In this document: piece after piece, positions 8,876 through 16,181 of the stretch | Numbering within the stretch: position 1 is the first letter of the stretch | Layout: every line of letters starts with the position of its first letter | NCBI GenBank assembly: GCA_964550025.1 | Contig: CAZJYI010000051.1 | Span: forward strand, 5,708 to 69,707 | Direction: 5' to 3' | DNA length: 64,000 bases | DNA from: CAZJYI01 sp964550025 | GTDB taxonomy: Bacteria; Verrucomicrobiota; Kiritimatiellia; UBA8416; CAYOBW01 | Position numbers and translations under genes: made by a program | Notes under the pieces: generated by a model | Told to the model about the DNA's origin: nothing | What the model saw: only the letters and a program-made list of their open reading frames with translations | The model's database searches: none

Positions 8876-9011
8876 CCCGTAGCGCGGAAATCCCGCGCGG
8901 GAGCATGTGGGGAGGATGTCGAGGGAGAGAGGGGAAGACCTTCGGCCTCATCTCTCTCTCGGCTCATCCTCATCACATGCACATGCGCGGAGAGGATTTC
9001 CGCGCTACGGG
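8876..9011. repeat. 18-bp perfect inverted repeat with imperfect inner stem
   Basis: CCCGTAGCGCGGAAATCC at 8876-8893 is exactly complementary to 8994-9011. The inner parts (GAGGGAGAGAGG against CTCTCTCTCGG, and GCATGTG against CACATGC) also pair, so the whole 136 bases could form one long hairpin. Confidence 0.75.
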
Positions 9012-9040
9012 AGGAGTACGACGCAAGTCGAGCCGTCAGA

Positions 9041-9170
9041 GGGCCGACGGCCCGTCACAAACCAGCCCGGCCCGGCAGGGCTGGTGGTACAACGCAGAAG
9101 CCAGATGCCAGAGGGCTGAAAGCCCGACACAAGACCCTCGTGAGCACCCTGTGTCGGGCCTTCAGCCCTC
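9041..9170. repeat. Composite palindromic repeat, copy 1
   Basis: About 130 bases containing three small stems: GGGCCGACGGCCC, CCAGCCC..GGGCTGG, and GGGCTGAAAGCCCGACACAA pairing with TGTGTCGGGCCTTCAGCCC. The second copy at 9356-9484 is clearly homologous along its whole length. Confidence 0.75.
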
Positions 9171-9296
9171 GAATTGTCCTTCTCTCGCATCATCCCCAGG
9201 GCTCGTCGCCCTGGGCTGGCGTCTGCCGGGCTTCCAGCCCTCTGTCAACGCCATGCTGACGTGGCATTTCTCCGCTTCCCCGTCGCTCCTGGCCCG

Positions 9297-9334
9297 GGTG
9301 GACGATAACGGGCGACGATAACGGTGGACGATTG
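9297..9334 (+). repeat. 13-bp periodic intergenic repeat, copy 3
   Basis: Cleanest copy: GGTGGACGATAAC, GGGCGACGATAAC, GGTGGACGATTGA at a 13-base period. Confidence 0.8.
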
Positions 9335-9355
9335 AGTCGCATTGGACAGCCCCAA

Positions 9356-9484
9356 GGGCCAACGGCCCGGCACATGCCAGCCCAGCCCGGCAGGGCTGGG
9401 GGTATGAACGCAAAACCAGATGTCCGAGGGCTGAAAGCCCGACACAAGTCCTTCGTGAGAACCCTGTGTCGGGCTTTCAGCCCG
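9356..9484. repeat. Composite palindromic repeat, copy 2
   Basis: Direct-orientation second copy of the element at 9041-9170, with the same three stems; it stops about 27 bases before the response-regulator stop codon, where its GGGCTGAAAGCCC stem could act as a terminator. Confidence 0.75.
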
Positions 9485-9510
9485 TTGGGAGGCGGCCTCG
9501 TCAGACTTGC

Positions 9511-10170
9511 TCAATCCTCCAAATTCGCCTTCGACCACGCCACGGCGTATTCGCTGAGCTCGTCGGCGCTTTCGAGGCGCAGTTTCTCCTTGATGTGGGC
9601 CTGGTAGGTTTCGACCGTCTTCACGCTGACGTGCATCGCCTCGGCGATACGGCCGGGCCGGAAGCCTCGTCCGATGAGGCGCAGAACCTGGAATTCGCGG
9701 TCGCTCAGGCGTTCGGTCGGGGAGGGGAGGTTATTGCCGCCCGTGCCTACGAGCTGCTTCATGATCCGCTCGGTGGCGGTGCCGCTGAGGTAGATGCCGC
9801 CGTCGAGCACGTGGCGGATGGCTTCGGTGATCTTCTCCTCGGCCGCGCGCTTCGTGATGTAGCCGCGCGCGCCTGCCCGCAGGGCGCGCTCCGCGTAGAC
9901 CGCCTCCTCGTGCATCGAGACGGCCAGGATGGGAATGCCGGATCCGCGTGACGAGACCTGTTTCATCAGGTCGACTCCGTCCGACTCCCGCAGCGAGATG
10001 TCCACCACCGCGATATCGGGCTTGAGCCGGTCGCAGGCCTCCAGCCCCCTGGTAACGTCGTCGGCCTCGCCGCAGACTTCCATGTCCGGTTCGTCGTTGA
10101 TGAGCATTGCCAGCCCGCGCCGCAGCACCGGATGGTCGTCAACAATCAGAACCCTGTGTTTGTCGGCCAT
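9511..10170 (-). CDS. NarL/LuxR-family response regulator
   Basis: 219 residues. The N-terminal receiver (about 5-120) has the acidic pair in LIVDDHP and the probable phospho-acceptor Asp in AVVDISLRESDG (about 56); the switch Ser and Lys are in AVSMHE and YITKRA. The C-terminal LuxR HTH (about 150-212) shows LSDREFQVLRLIGRGFRPGR and VSVKTVETYQAHIKEKL. It activates or represses transcription when phosphorylated. Its partner is almost certainly the NarX-type kinase encoded upstream on the same strand, 235 bases away across a hairpin repeat. Confidence 0.92.
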   Translation of the reverse strand: MADKHRVLIVDDHPVLRRGLAMLINDEPDMEVCGEADDVTRGLEACDRLKPDIAVVDISLRESDGVDLMKQVSSRGSGIPILAVSMHEEAVYAERALRAGARGYITKRAAEEKITEAIRHVLDGGIYLSGTATERIMKQLVGTGGNNLPSPTERLSDREFQVLRLIGRGFRPGRIAEAMHVSVKTVETYQAHIKEKLRLESADELSEYAVAWSKANLED

Positions 10171-10214
10171 GGCCGTCCTTCCGTCTTCAGAGCGTGGGAG
10201 AGATCACCGCGGCA

Positions 10215-10351
10215 GTTGAATGACCACAGAAGGCACAAAACGCGCAAAAGAAGAGACTTGGAGAATCTGATGATCACACCATCCGGACGTACGTCAGTCC
10301 TTCCACAACCTCTTCCCCTCTTGTGAATTCTGTGCCTTTTGTGGCTCAACC
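10215..10351. repeat. 9-bp periodic hairpin, copy 1
   Basis: Left arm 10215-10254 carries ACCACAGAA, GGCACAAAA, CGCGCAAAA at a 9-base period. Right arm 10311-10351 is the complement type (rc units GCCACAAAA, GGCACAGAA, TTCACAAGA). It sits between kinase and regulator genes; the family recurs at 36434-36502. Confidence 0.7.
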
Positions 10352-10405
10352 GCTCTTCCTTCGGTATCTGGATTTGGGCCGTCGCATTCCGTTTCTGGAC
10401 AACGT

Positions 10406-11782
10406 CTATTCTGAGAGAACAGCCCGAACAACCGTGCCGCCTCCCGGCGCCCGTGCGATGTCCAGCGTGGCCCCGATCACTTCCGCCCGGTAGCGCATGA
10501 TGCGTAGCCCCAGGCCGCGGGTTGTGTCAATCTCCTTTGGCATCCCGGCGCCATTGTCGGTGACGGACAGGCTGATTCCGAGTGCGTCCGATCTGAGATC
10601 CACTCTGATGCTATCGGTCTTTGCGTGCTTGACGGCGTTGGCGACCGCTTCCTGTGCAATGCGGAACAGGTGTCCCGCTGTTGCGGTGTCCTCGATTCGC
10701 ACCGCCTCGCCGACGCTGGCAGCGCAGGCTACACCAAAAACGCGTTCCGTGTTTTCCGCCAGTTCGCGCAGCGCGAATCCCAGGCCGTCCCGCTCGATGG
10801 CCGCGGGATGCAGGCCGCGCGCCAGGCTCCGCGTCATGTCCATGGCGTCTTCCAGGTCCTCCCTGATCTGCTTCGCCGTCGGCGCTTCTTCGGGCAGGTG
10901 CTCCCGGACGCGCTTCTCCATGATCTTGCTCATGTAGGCGATGCCGGCCAGTTGCTGGCCGAGGCCGTCGTGCAGGTCCTGGCCGATGCGGGCCTGTTCC
11001 CGGTTGCTCGTTCGGATGAGCTCGCGGTAGGCGTTGTTCAATTCGCGGCGCGTTCGCAGTTCGAATACGCGCAGTGCCCTGCCGACGAAGAACAGGGCGG
11101 TGATTGCGCACCCGGCGCGGAACACCTGCACGGGGAGCCTGGTGACCTGCATGAATGTCGCGTAGTTGACGGCCGAAGCGGGGAAGAACGGCGCGGGCTT
11201 GACAACGAGTCCCGCGAGGATCGCATAGAGACAGAACGAAACGCCGAGTCCTGCCAGTCCGCGTCGCACTGCCGGTGCATCGAGACGCTTGATCTCGGGG
11301 TTGTGCCGTTCCATGAAGAACCCGGCGCCTGTGAGCGCAGCGCCGGGAAAGGCAACGAGATATCTCATCGTGATGTCGCTGGTCAGAAACCACTGCTTGT
11401 TGAAATGGCAGAGCCATCCCCTGATTGCGAATCCCAGTATGAACACCGTGCAGACCGCCAACGTCGCGCGGGGGCACCACCGGCAGCGGTTGCGCCCGTG
11501 CAGCACGAGCGCGACCCCGAACTGCAGCAGGAAGACGTACGACACCTGGCCTACGAAGAACCGGAAGACCTCGATGGCCTTTATGCCGCCCTCGCCCCAC
11601 TGGGCACTGCCCAGCAGCAGGAACATGTCCAGCCACTCGTTCAGCCCGTGCAACAGGCCGAAGCCGGCCAGCAACCACAGGTGCCGCTCGACCCAAAAGC
11701 CGCTGTCCCGCCTCGCCTGGATCAGCACCACCGTGCCCAGGAGGAAGAAGGAGAGACCGTATATGAAGAAGACGAGGATCAT
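10406..11782 (-). CDS. Sensor histidine kinase, NarX/HisKA_3 type
   Basis: 458 residues from the ATG at 11780-11782, chosen because AAGGAA precedes it and the protein then begins directly with a membrane helix (MILVFFIYGLSFFLLGTVVL). Residues 1-240 hold about seven hydrophobic segments, an integral-membrane sensor. The dimerisation/phospho-acceptor domain has RIGQDLHDGLGQQL with the phosphorylated His, followed by an HATPase_c domain (RIAQEAVANAVKHA, VTDNGAGMP, GLGLRIMRYRAE). It pairs with the NarL-type regulator at 9511-10170. The signal sensed is unknown. Confidence 0.9.
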   Translation of the reverse strand: MILVFFIYGLSFFLLGTVVLIQARRDSGFWVERHLWLLAGFGLLHGLNEWLDMFLLLGSAQWGEGGIKAIEVFRFFVGQVSYVFLLQFGVALVLHGRNRCRWCPRATLAVCTVFILGFAIRGWLCHFNKQWFLTSDITMRYLVAFPGAALTGAGFFMERHNPEIKRLDAPAVRRGLAGLGVSFCLYAILAGLVVKPAPFFPASAVNYATFMQVTRLPVQVFRAGCAITALFFVGRALRVFELRTRRELNNAYRELIRTSNREQARIGQDLHDGLGQQLAGIAYMSKIMEKRVREHLPEEAPTAKQIREDLEDAMDMTRSLARGLHPAAIERDGLGFALRELAENTERVFGVACAASVGEAVRIEDTATAGHLFRIAQEAVANAVKHAKTDSIRVDLRSDALGISLSVTDNGAGMPKEIDTTRGLGLRIMRYRAEVIGATLDIARAPGGGTVVRAVLSE

Positions 11783-11830
11783 GTTGAGGGAGTTCCTTCT
11801 GAGATGCGGCAGGGGGCAGGATGACGACCG

Positions 11831-11912
11831 GTTGACGATGGCGGCGACGATAGCGGACGACGAGGGGAGGAGAATTTCACAATCGTCCACCGTTATCGTC
11901 GCCCGTCATCGT
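11831..11912. repeat. 13-bp periodic repeat as an inverted pair, copy 4
   Basis: Direct half 11831-11864 (GTTGACGATGGC, GGCGACGATAGC) and a better conserved reverse-oriented half 11881-11912 (AATCGTCCACC, GTTATCGTCGCCC) together could form a hairpin. Here the element sits upstream of the kinase start. Confidence 0.7.
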
Positions 11913-11930
11913 TGGCCGGTCTCGCATGGC

Positions 11931-11955
11931 ACTGATTACCGATCACCGATCACTT
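11931..11955. repeat. Short heptad repeat overlapping a stop codon
   Basis: ACTGATT, ACCGATC, ACCGATC at a 7-base period. It encodes the last residues VIGDR and the stop of the oxidoreductase gene. The same unit family is at 61216-61342. Confidence 0.6.
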
Positions 11956-12916
11956 CCCGCAGTTCCACCTCCTCGCTGCCGCGCTCCAAACTCAACTGTG
12001 CGGCGGTCATGAACGTGAAGATCTCGACCGTCTCCGCCGGGTCGATCGGCGGGCGACCGGTCTGGAAGAACTCGGCCATTGCTTCCAGCAGTCCGTCATA
12101 GGAAAAGCCGGCCTTTGTCTCCGCCCCGCCCTTCTCCCCCCAGACCTTCAAAATCGGTTTGTAGTTGCCCTTCTTCACGCCGCGATAGATCCCGATGCGG
12201 CCGTCACTCCAGGCGCCGGTGGTGATGTCCGTGTTGCCCTCGAGTTTGCGGGATACGCGAACACAGCCCGGTCCCATTACGGCGTACAGCGCCTCGATGC
12301 CGTGGATGCCGTAGAAGTAGAGATCGGGATGCCCTTTCAGCGCGTTAAGCGGTGAACTGCCTTGGACCTTCCGGATCGCTCCAAGATCCTCGCGCGTCTT
12401 CATGGCCTGGACCTCGTCCATGAACCGCGAACAGGAACAGGTGAAGAACGGCGTGCCGGTTTCTCTCGACACCCGCACAATCTCACGCGCATCGGCCAGG
12501 CTGGCGGCAAGCGGTTTGTCGATGAAGAGCCGCTTGCCGGCTTTGAGCACAGGTCGGGCCTGTTCCAGGTGCGGGCGTCCGTCCACGCTCTCCAGGAGCA
12601 CAACATCGACTTTGGCCAATAACGCCTCAATGCTGTCGACGATCTCGACGCCGTGCTCGTCGCGAATCTCGGCCGCGAACTTCTCGACGCGGTTGGCGCT
12701 GACGGGCAGGTCCGGACTGCCGCCCTTGTAGGCCGCCACAACGCGAATGCGCCATTCGGGATGCTTGTGAAACCCGGCCGTGAACGCCGGAACATGCGAC
12801 GTGTCCGTCCCAATGATGCCCGCCCGTATATCCATAGTCGCCCACTCCGGTTTGTCGGCCGCGTGCCCCAAAACCGCCGCGAGGCAGGTCAGAAATGTGA
12901 AGAACGCCTTTGTCAT
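11936..12916 (-). CDS. Exported Gfo/Idh/MocA-family oxidoreductase
   Basis: 326 residues. An N-terminal signal peptide (MTKAFFTFLTCLAAVLGHA) suggests export. The Rossmann domain begins with AGIIGTDTSH in place of the usual GxGxxG, and the conserved Lys-Pro motif is seen as FIDKPLAAS. The C-terminal half has the alpha/beta fold of the family. These proteins usually act on sugars or cyclitols with NAD(P); export and the altered glycine motif make catalytic use less certain. It is divergent from the hsd operon. The last residues come from a heptad repeat. Confidence 0.82.
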   Translation of the reverse strand: MTKAFFTFLTCLAAVLGHAADKPEWATMDIRAGIIGTDTSHVPAFTAGFHKHPEWRIRVVAAYKGGSPDLPVSANRVEKFAAEIRDEHGVEIVDSIEALLAKVDVVLLESVDGRPHLEQARPVLKAGKRLFIDKPLAASLADAREIVRVSRETGTPFFTCSCSRFMDEVQAMKTREDLGAIRKVQGSSPLNALKGHPDLYFYGIHGIEALYAVMGPGCVRVSRKLEGNTDITTGAWSDGRIGIYRGVKKGNYKPILKVWGEKGGAETKAGFSYDGLLEAMAEFFQTGRPPIDPAETVEIFTFMTAAQLSLERGSEEVELREVIGDR

Positions 12917-13003
12917 TGAATCTACCTCGGTCCAGTCATTTTCGGTACCTGTACTGTGCCACGATTGAGAAGAACCATCAAGGGCGGGCCGTTGATTTTA
13001 TTG

Positions 13004-13036
13004 TTGACGAATGGCGTTATGCTATAGCATTATGCC
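13004..13036 (+). promoter_or_regulatory. hsd operon promoter overlapped by a 24-bp palindrome (probable operator)
   Basis: TTGACG at 13004-13009 and CATTAT at 13028-13033 make a plausible -35/-10 pair with an 18-base spacer. A palindrome covers 13013-13036 (centre 13024/13025; inner ATGCTATAGCAT perfect, 10 of 12 outer-to-inner pairs matching) and overlaps the -10 box. The protein encoded immediately downstream begins with an XRE-type HTH domain, so autorepression is a reasonable inference. Confidence 0.65.
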
Positions 13037-13056
13037 GCACAGAAACGGAGATAGCT

Positions 13057-14988
13057 GTGGAAAACGAACAGATACCCGCAATATTGAAGCAAATCAGGAC
13101 CAAGCTGGATCTCAGTCAGGAGGAACTCGCCTCCCGGCTTGGCGTAGCTTTTACGACACTGAACCGTTGGGAGAATGGCAGAACCGTCCCGCGGGGAAAG
13201 GCCAAAGCGGCGATCACCGAGCTGATGGCCCAGGTAGGGTTCGAAGCCGGTCTGCCGGTGCGTGATGGCCGGCGGCGACGCGCATCACGCGACGACCTGC
13301 TTACAACCCGGTCCATGGAGCAGATGCTGTGGAGCGCTGCATGCTCTGTCAGGGGTGAGAAGGACGCCCCGAAGTTCAAGGACTACATCCTTCCCTTGGT
13401 GTTCGTGAAACGACTGTCGGATGTGTTTGAAGATGAGGTCGAGCGCTTGTCCGAGACCTACGGTGACCGGGAAACCGCCCTTTCCATCATCGAGGCCGAT
13501 CCGAGTCTCGTTCGTTTCTACCTTCCGCCGGAGACACGCTGGCCCGTGGTCAGCGGACGCGAGCAGTTTGACTGGCCCGACGGCAGAAAGCCGAAGTCGC
13601 TGGGTGAGCAGCTCACTATGACCATGCGGATCATCGTCAAGGCGAACGCCGGCGATCGGCGCAAGGATCTCGGCGGCGTCATCGACATCGTCGATTTCAA
13701 TGAGACGCGCAGCGGCGAAAGGGAAATCAGCGACTCCGCCCTCGCGGGGGTCATCGAGACACTGTCCGACCCTCGCTACAGGCTCGGGTTGTACGATGTT
13801 GAACCGGATTTCCTCGGGCGCTGCTACGAGTATCTACTGAGGAAGTTCGCCGAGGGGCAGGGGCAGAGCGCGGGGGAGTTCTTCACTCCCACGCAGGTCG
13901 GCTGGCTGATGGCCTACATGGTCCGGCCCTCACAGGGCGAGGAGGTCCATGACTATGCGTGCGGTTCGGCCGGGCTGCTCATCAAGTGCGAGCTTGCCCT
14001 CATCGAGCGAGACCTGAAGATCAGTCGCCCTCTGAAGCTGTATGGCCAGGAGCTGACCGGGTCGAGCTATGCCATCGCCCGGATGAACATGGTCATCCAC
14101 GACATGGAAGGCGAAGTCGTGCGCGGCAATTCCATGACGAACCCCAAATTTCGCGAGCAGGGCGGCAGCCTGCGGGCATTTGACATTGTCGTGGCCAACC
14201 CCATGTGGAACCAGCCGTTCGATACCTCAACCTATGAGAAGGATGAGTTCGGGCGCTTTGAGGAGCACGGCGGCGCAACAACCGGCAAGGGTGACTGGGC
14301 CTGGTTGCAGCATACCGTCGCCGCTCTCAAGCCGAACGGCAGGGCCGCTGTCGTGCTGGATACCGGAGCCGTGACGCGAGGCAGCGGCAGTCGCAATGAG
14401 GACAAGGAGAAGACGATCCGCAAGTGGTTCGTGGCGCATGATCTGGTTGAGGGGGTCATCCTGTTGCCGGACAACCTGTTCTACAACACAACCGCCGCGG
14501 GGGTCATCATCCTGCTGAACCGGAGCAAACTTCCCCAGCGCCGGGGCAAAATCGTGCTGGTCAATGCGAGCCGGGAGTTCAAGAAGGGCCGCCCCAAGAA
14601 CTACATTCCCGACGACAGTATCAAGAAGATCGCCCAGGCGTTCACCAAGGGCCAGCCGGTTGAGCGCTTTGTCGAAGTCATCACCAACGAGGAAGCTGCT
14701 GAGAATGACTACAACCTCTCACCCTCTCGGTACATCGACACAAGTGAGAGAGAGACATACCGGCCCATCCCGGAGATCCTCGAAGAACTCTGGGGCAAAG
14801 GCGGTCTGGAAGACCAGGCGAAGAAGGCGGACGCCGACCTCAAGAAGATCTTCGAGCAGATGGGTTTTGTGTCGGAGCCGTCTGACAAGCCCGGCAGGCC
14901 TGACTCGTCGGATGCACTGGACGCGCTGCGCGATCGGAACAAGCCTGCAGACTGTGTCAGCAACAAGTGGGTTGGGGGTGACTCGTGA
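13057..14988 (+). CDS. hsdM: Type I restriction-modification DNA methyltransferase HsdM with N-terminal HTH
   Basis: 643 residues from a GTG at 13057, preceded by CGGAG at 8 bases; a longer frame from 12910 would run through the promoter. Residues about 5-65 are an XRE-type helix-turn-helix (LDLSQEELASRLGVAFTTLN). The N6-adenine methyltransferase follows: the HsdM helical domain (DYILPLVFVKRLSDVFEDEV), SAM motif I around DYACGSAGLL, and catalytic motif IV as NPMW (about 381-384) where NPPF/NPPY is usual. It would methylate DNA with HsdS and form the restriction complex with HsdR. The fused HTH suggests self-regulation through the palindrome upstream. Confidence 0.93.
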   Translation: MENEQIPAILKQIRTKLDLSQEELASRLGVAFTTLNRWENGRTVPRGKAKAAITELMAQVGFEAGLPVRDGRRRRASRDDLLTTRSMEQMLWSAACSVRGEKDAPKFKDYILPLVFVKRLSDVFEDEVERLSETYGDRETALSIIEADPSLVRFYLPPETRWPVVSGREQFDWPDGRKPKSLGEQLTMTMRIIVKANAGDRRKDLGGVIDIVDFNETRSGEREISDSALAGVIETLSDPRYRLGLYDVEPDFLGRCYEYLLRKFAEGQGQSAGEFFTPTQVGWLMAYMVRPSQGEEVHDYACGSAGLLIKCELALIERDLKISRPLKLYGQELTGSSYAIARMNMVIHDMEGEVVRGNSMTNPKFREQGGSLRAFDIVVANPMWNQPFDTSTYEKDEFGRFEEHGGATTGKGDWAWLQHTVAALKPNGRAAVVLDTGAVTRGSGSRNEDKEKTIRKWFVAHDLVEGVILLPDNLFYNTTAAGVIILLNRSKLPQRRGKIVLVNASREFKKGRPKNYIPDDSIKKIAQAFTKGQPVERFVEVITNEEAAENDYNLSPSRYIDTSERETYRPIPEILEELWGKGGLEDQAKKADADLKKIFEQMGFVSEPSDKPGRPDSSDALDALRDRNKPADCVSNKWVGGDS

Positions 14989-16181
14989 CAGAAGAACCCA
15001 CAGATTCCATGACGTTCGAGCATCTCGTCGTCTCCATTGGCGACGTCCATGCCGCGCTCAACGTGCATGCCGCTCGGGCTGTGAACATAAGCCTGACTGT
15101 TCGAAACTGGCTGATTGGCTGCTATATCGCCGAATACGAGCTGCATGGTGCGGATCGTGCAACATACGGTGACGCGCTTCTGTCCGAGCTGGCGTCCAGG
15201 CTGCAAGAGCTTGGAGTCGGTGCCTGCGCACGGCGTCAGCTTTACCAGTACTTGCGATTCTACCGCACGTATCCGGGAATTGTGCGGTCAGTGACCGCAC
15301 AATTCCAACCGCTTGTTCCTGAATCAGTTACGGCTGATCCCGCAAAAGTGCCGTCAGCGACCGCACTTTACGGTTTTGGTCACGTTGATATTCTGCAAAG
15401 GTTGTCCTACACACACATAGAGCAGCTTGTGGCCATCGACGACGAAACCAAGCGCGCCTTCTACGAATACGAATGTGTCCGGGGAAACTGGTCCGTTCGC
15501 GAGCTGAAGCGGCAGATTGCCAGTCTGTATTACGAGCGCTCCGGGTTGTCCAGGGACAAGAAGAAGTTGGCCGAGCTGGCCCGCGCAGGCACCGAGCAGT
15601 CCGAGCCCAAGTTGGCTATCCGCGACCCGTATGTCTTTGAATTCCTCGGCATCAAGCCGAGCGAAGTCATGGCGGAATCGGCTCTGGAGGATGCTCTGAC
15701 CCACAGACTGCAGGAGTTCCTGCTCGAGTTGGGACGGGGCTTCTGTTTCGAGGCCCGGCAGAAACGCATCCTCATCGGCGATACGTATGGCTTCGTCGAT
15801 CTCGTCTTCTACCATCGAATCCTGAAATGCCATGTCCTGATCGATGTCAAGCTGGAGAATTTCTCGCACGAGAACATCGGTCAGCTCAACACCTACGTGA
15901 GCTGGTACCACAAGAATATGATGCAGGATGGCGACAACCCGCCCATCGGCATCCTCCTCTGTACGCAGAAGAACCATGCCCTGGTCGAATACGCCCTCGC
16001 CGGCATCGACAACCAACTCTTCGTCTCCAAGTACCAACTGGCCCTCCCCAGCAAAGAAGACATGCAGCGCTTCCTGGAACGGGAGATCGCGGAGAGCGGA
16101 TACCCTGAAGACGGCAGCACCGCTGGCCGGCTGGTGCGGGAGATGAGAGAGAAGTACGGGTCAGGAAGGGAGACCGAATGA
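14985..16181 (+). CDS. DUF1016 (YhcG-family) PD-(D/E)XK nuclease-like protein
   Basis: 398 residues; the GTG start overlaps the hsdM stop by 4 bases. The N-terminal helical domain (about 15-200) and the C-terminal nuclease-like domain (about 215-375) match the YhcG/DUF1016 layout: YVFEFLGI, the probable metal-binding Asp in YGFVDLVFYH, IDVKLENFSHENIGQLNTYV, and IGILLC. The core ExK appears as D-V-K. DUF1016 proteins are frequent passengers of type I R-M loci and defence islands; the exact activity is unproven. It is co-transcribed with the hsd genes. Confidence 0.87.
   Translation: MTEEPTDSMTFEHLVVSIGDVHAALNVHAARAVNISLTVRNWLIGCYIAEYELHGADRATYGDALLSELASRLQELGVGACARRQLYQYLRFYRTYPGIVRSVTAQFQPLVPESVTADPAKVPSATALYGFGHVDILQRLSYTHIEQLVAIDDETKRAFYEYECVRGNWSVRELKRQIASLYYERSGLSRDKKKLAELARAGTEQSEPKLAIRDPYVFEFLGIKPSEVMAESALEDALTHRLQEFLLELGRGFCFEARQKRILIGDTYGFVDLVFYHRILKCHVLIDVKLENFSHENIGQLNTYVSWYHKNMMQDGDNPPIGILLCTQKNHALVEYALAGIDNQLFVSKYQLALPSKEDMQRFLEREIAESGYPEDGSTAGRLVREMREKYGSGRETE

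Larger units (their letters stand above)
8818..9510. other. 693-base repeat-rich intergenic region
   Basis: No coding sequence is supported between the caspase-like gene and the convergent response regulator. The region is made of a long hairpin (8876-9011), two copies of a composite palindromic repeat (9041-9170 and 9356-9484) and a 13-bp periodic repeat (9297-9334). Short ORFs here are translations of the repeats. Confidence 0.75.

Noticed and set aside
6973..8982. 669-codon minus-strand open frame opposite the caspase-like gene
   Set aside because: Shadow frame lacking motifs and running into the downstream repeats.
12910..13056. Earlier start for hsdM
   Set aside because: It would translate the promoter and palindrome and adds no conserved residues.
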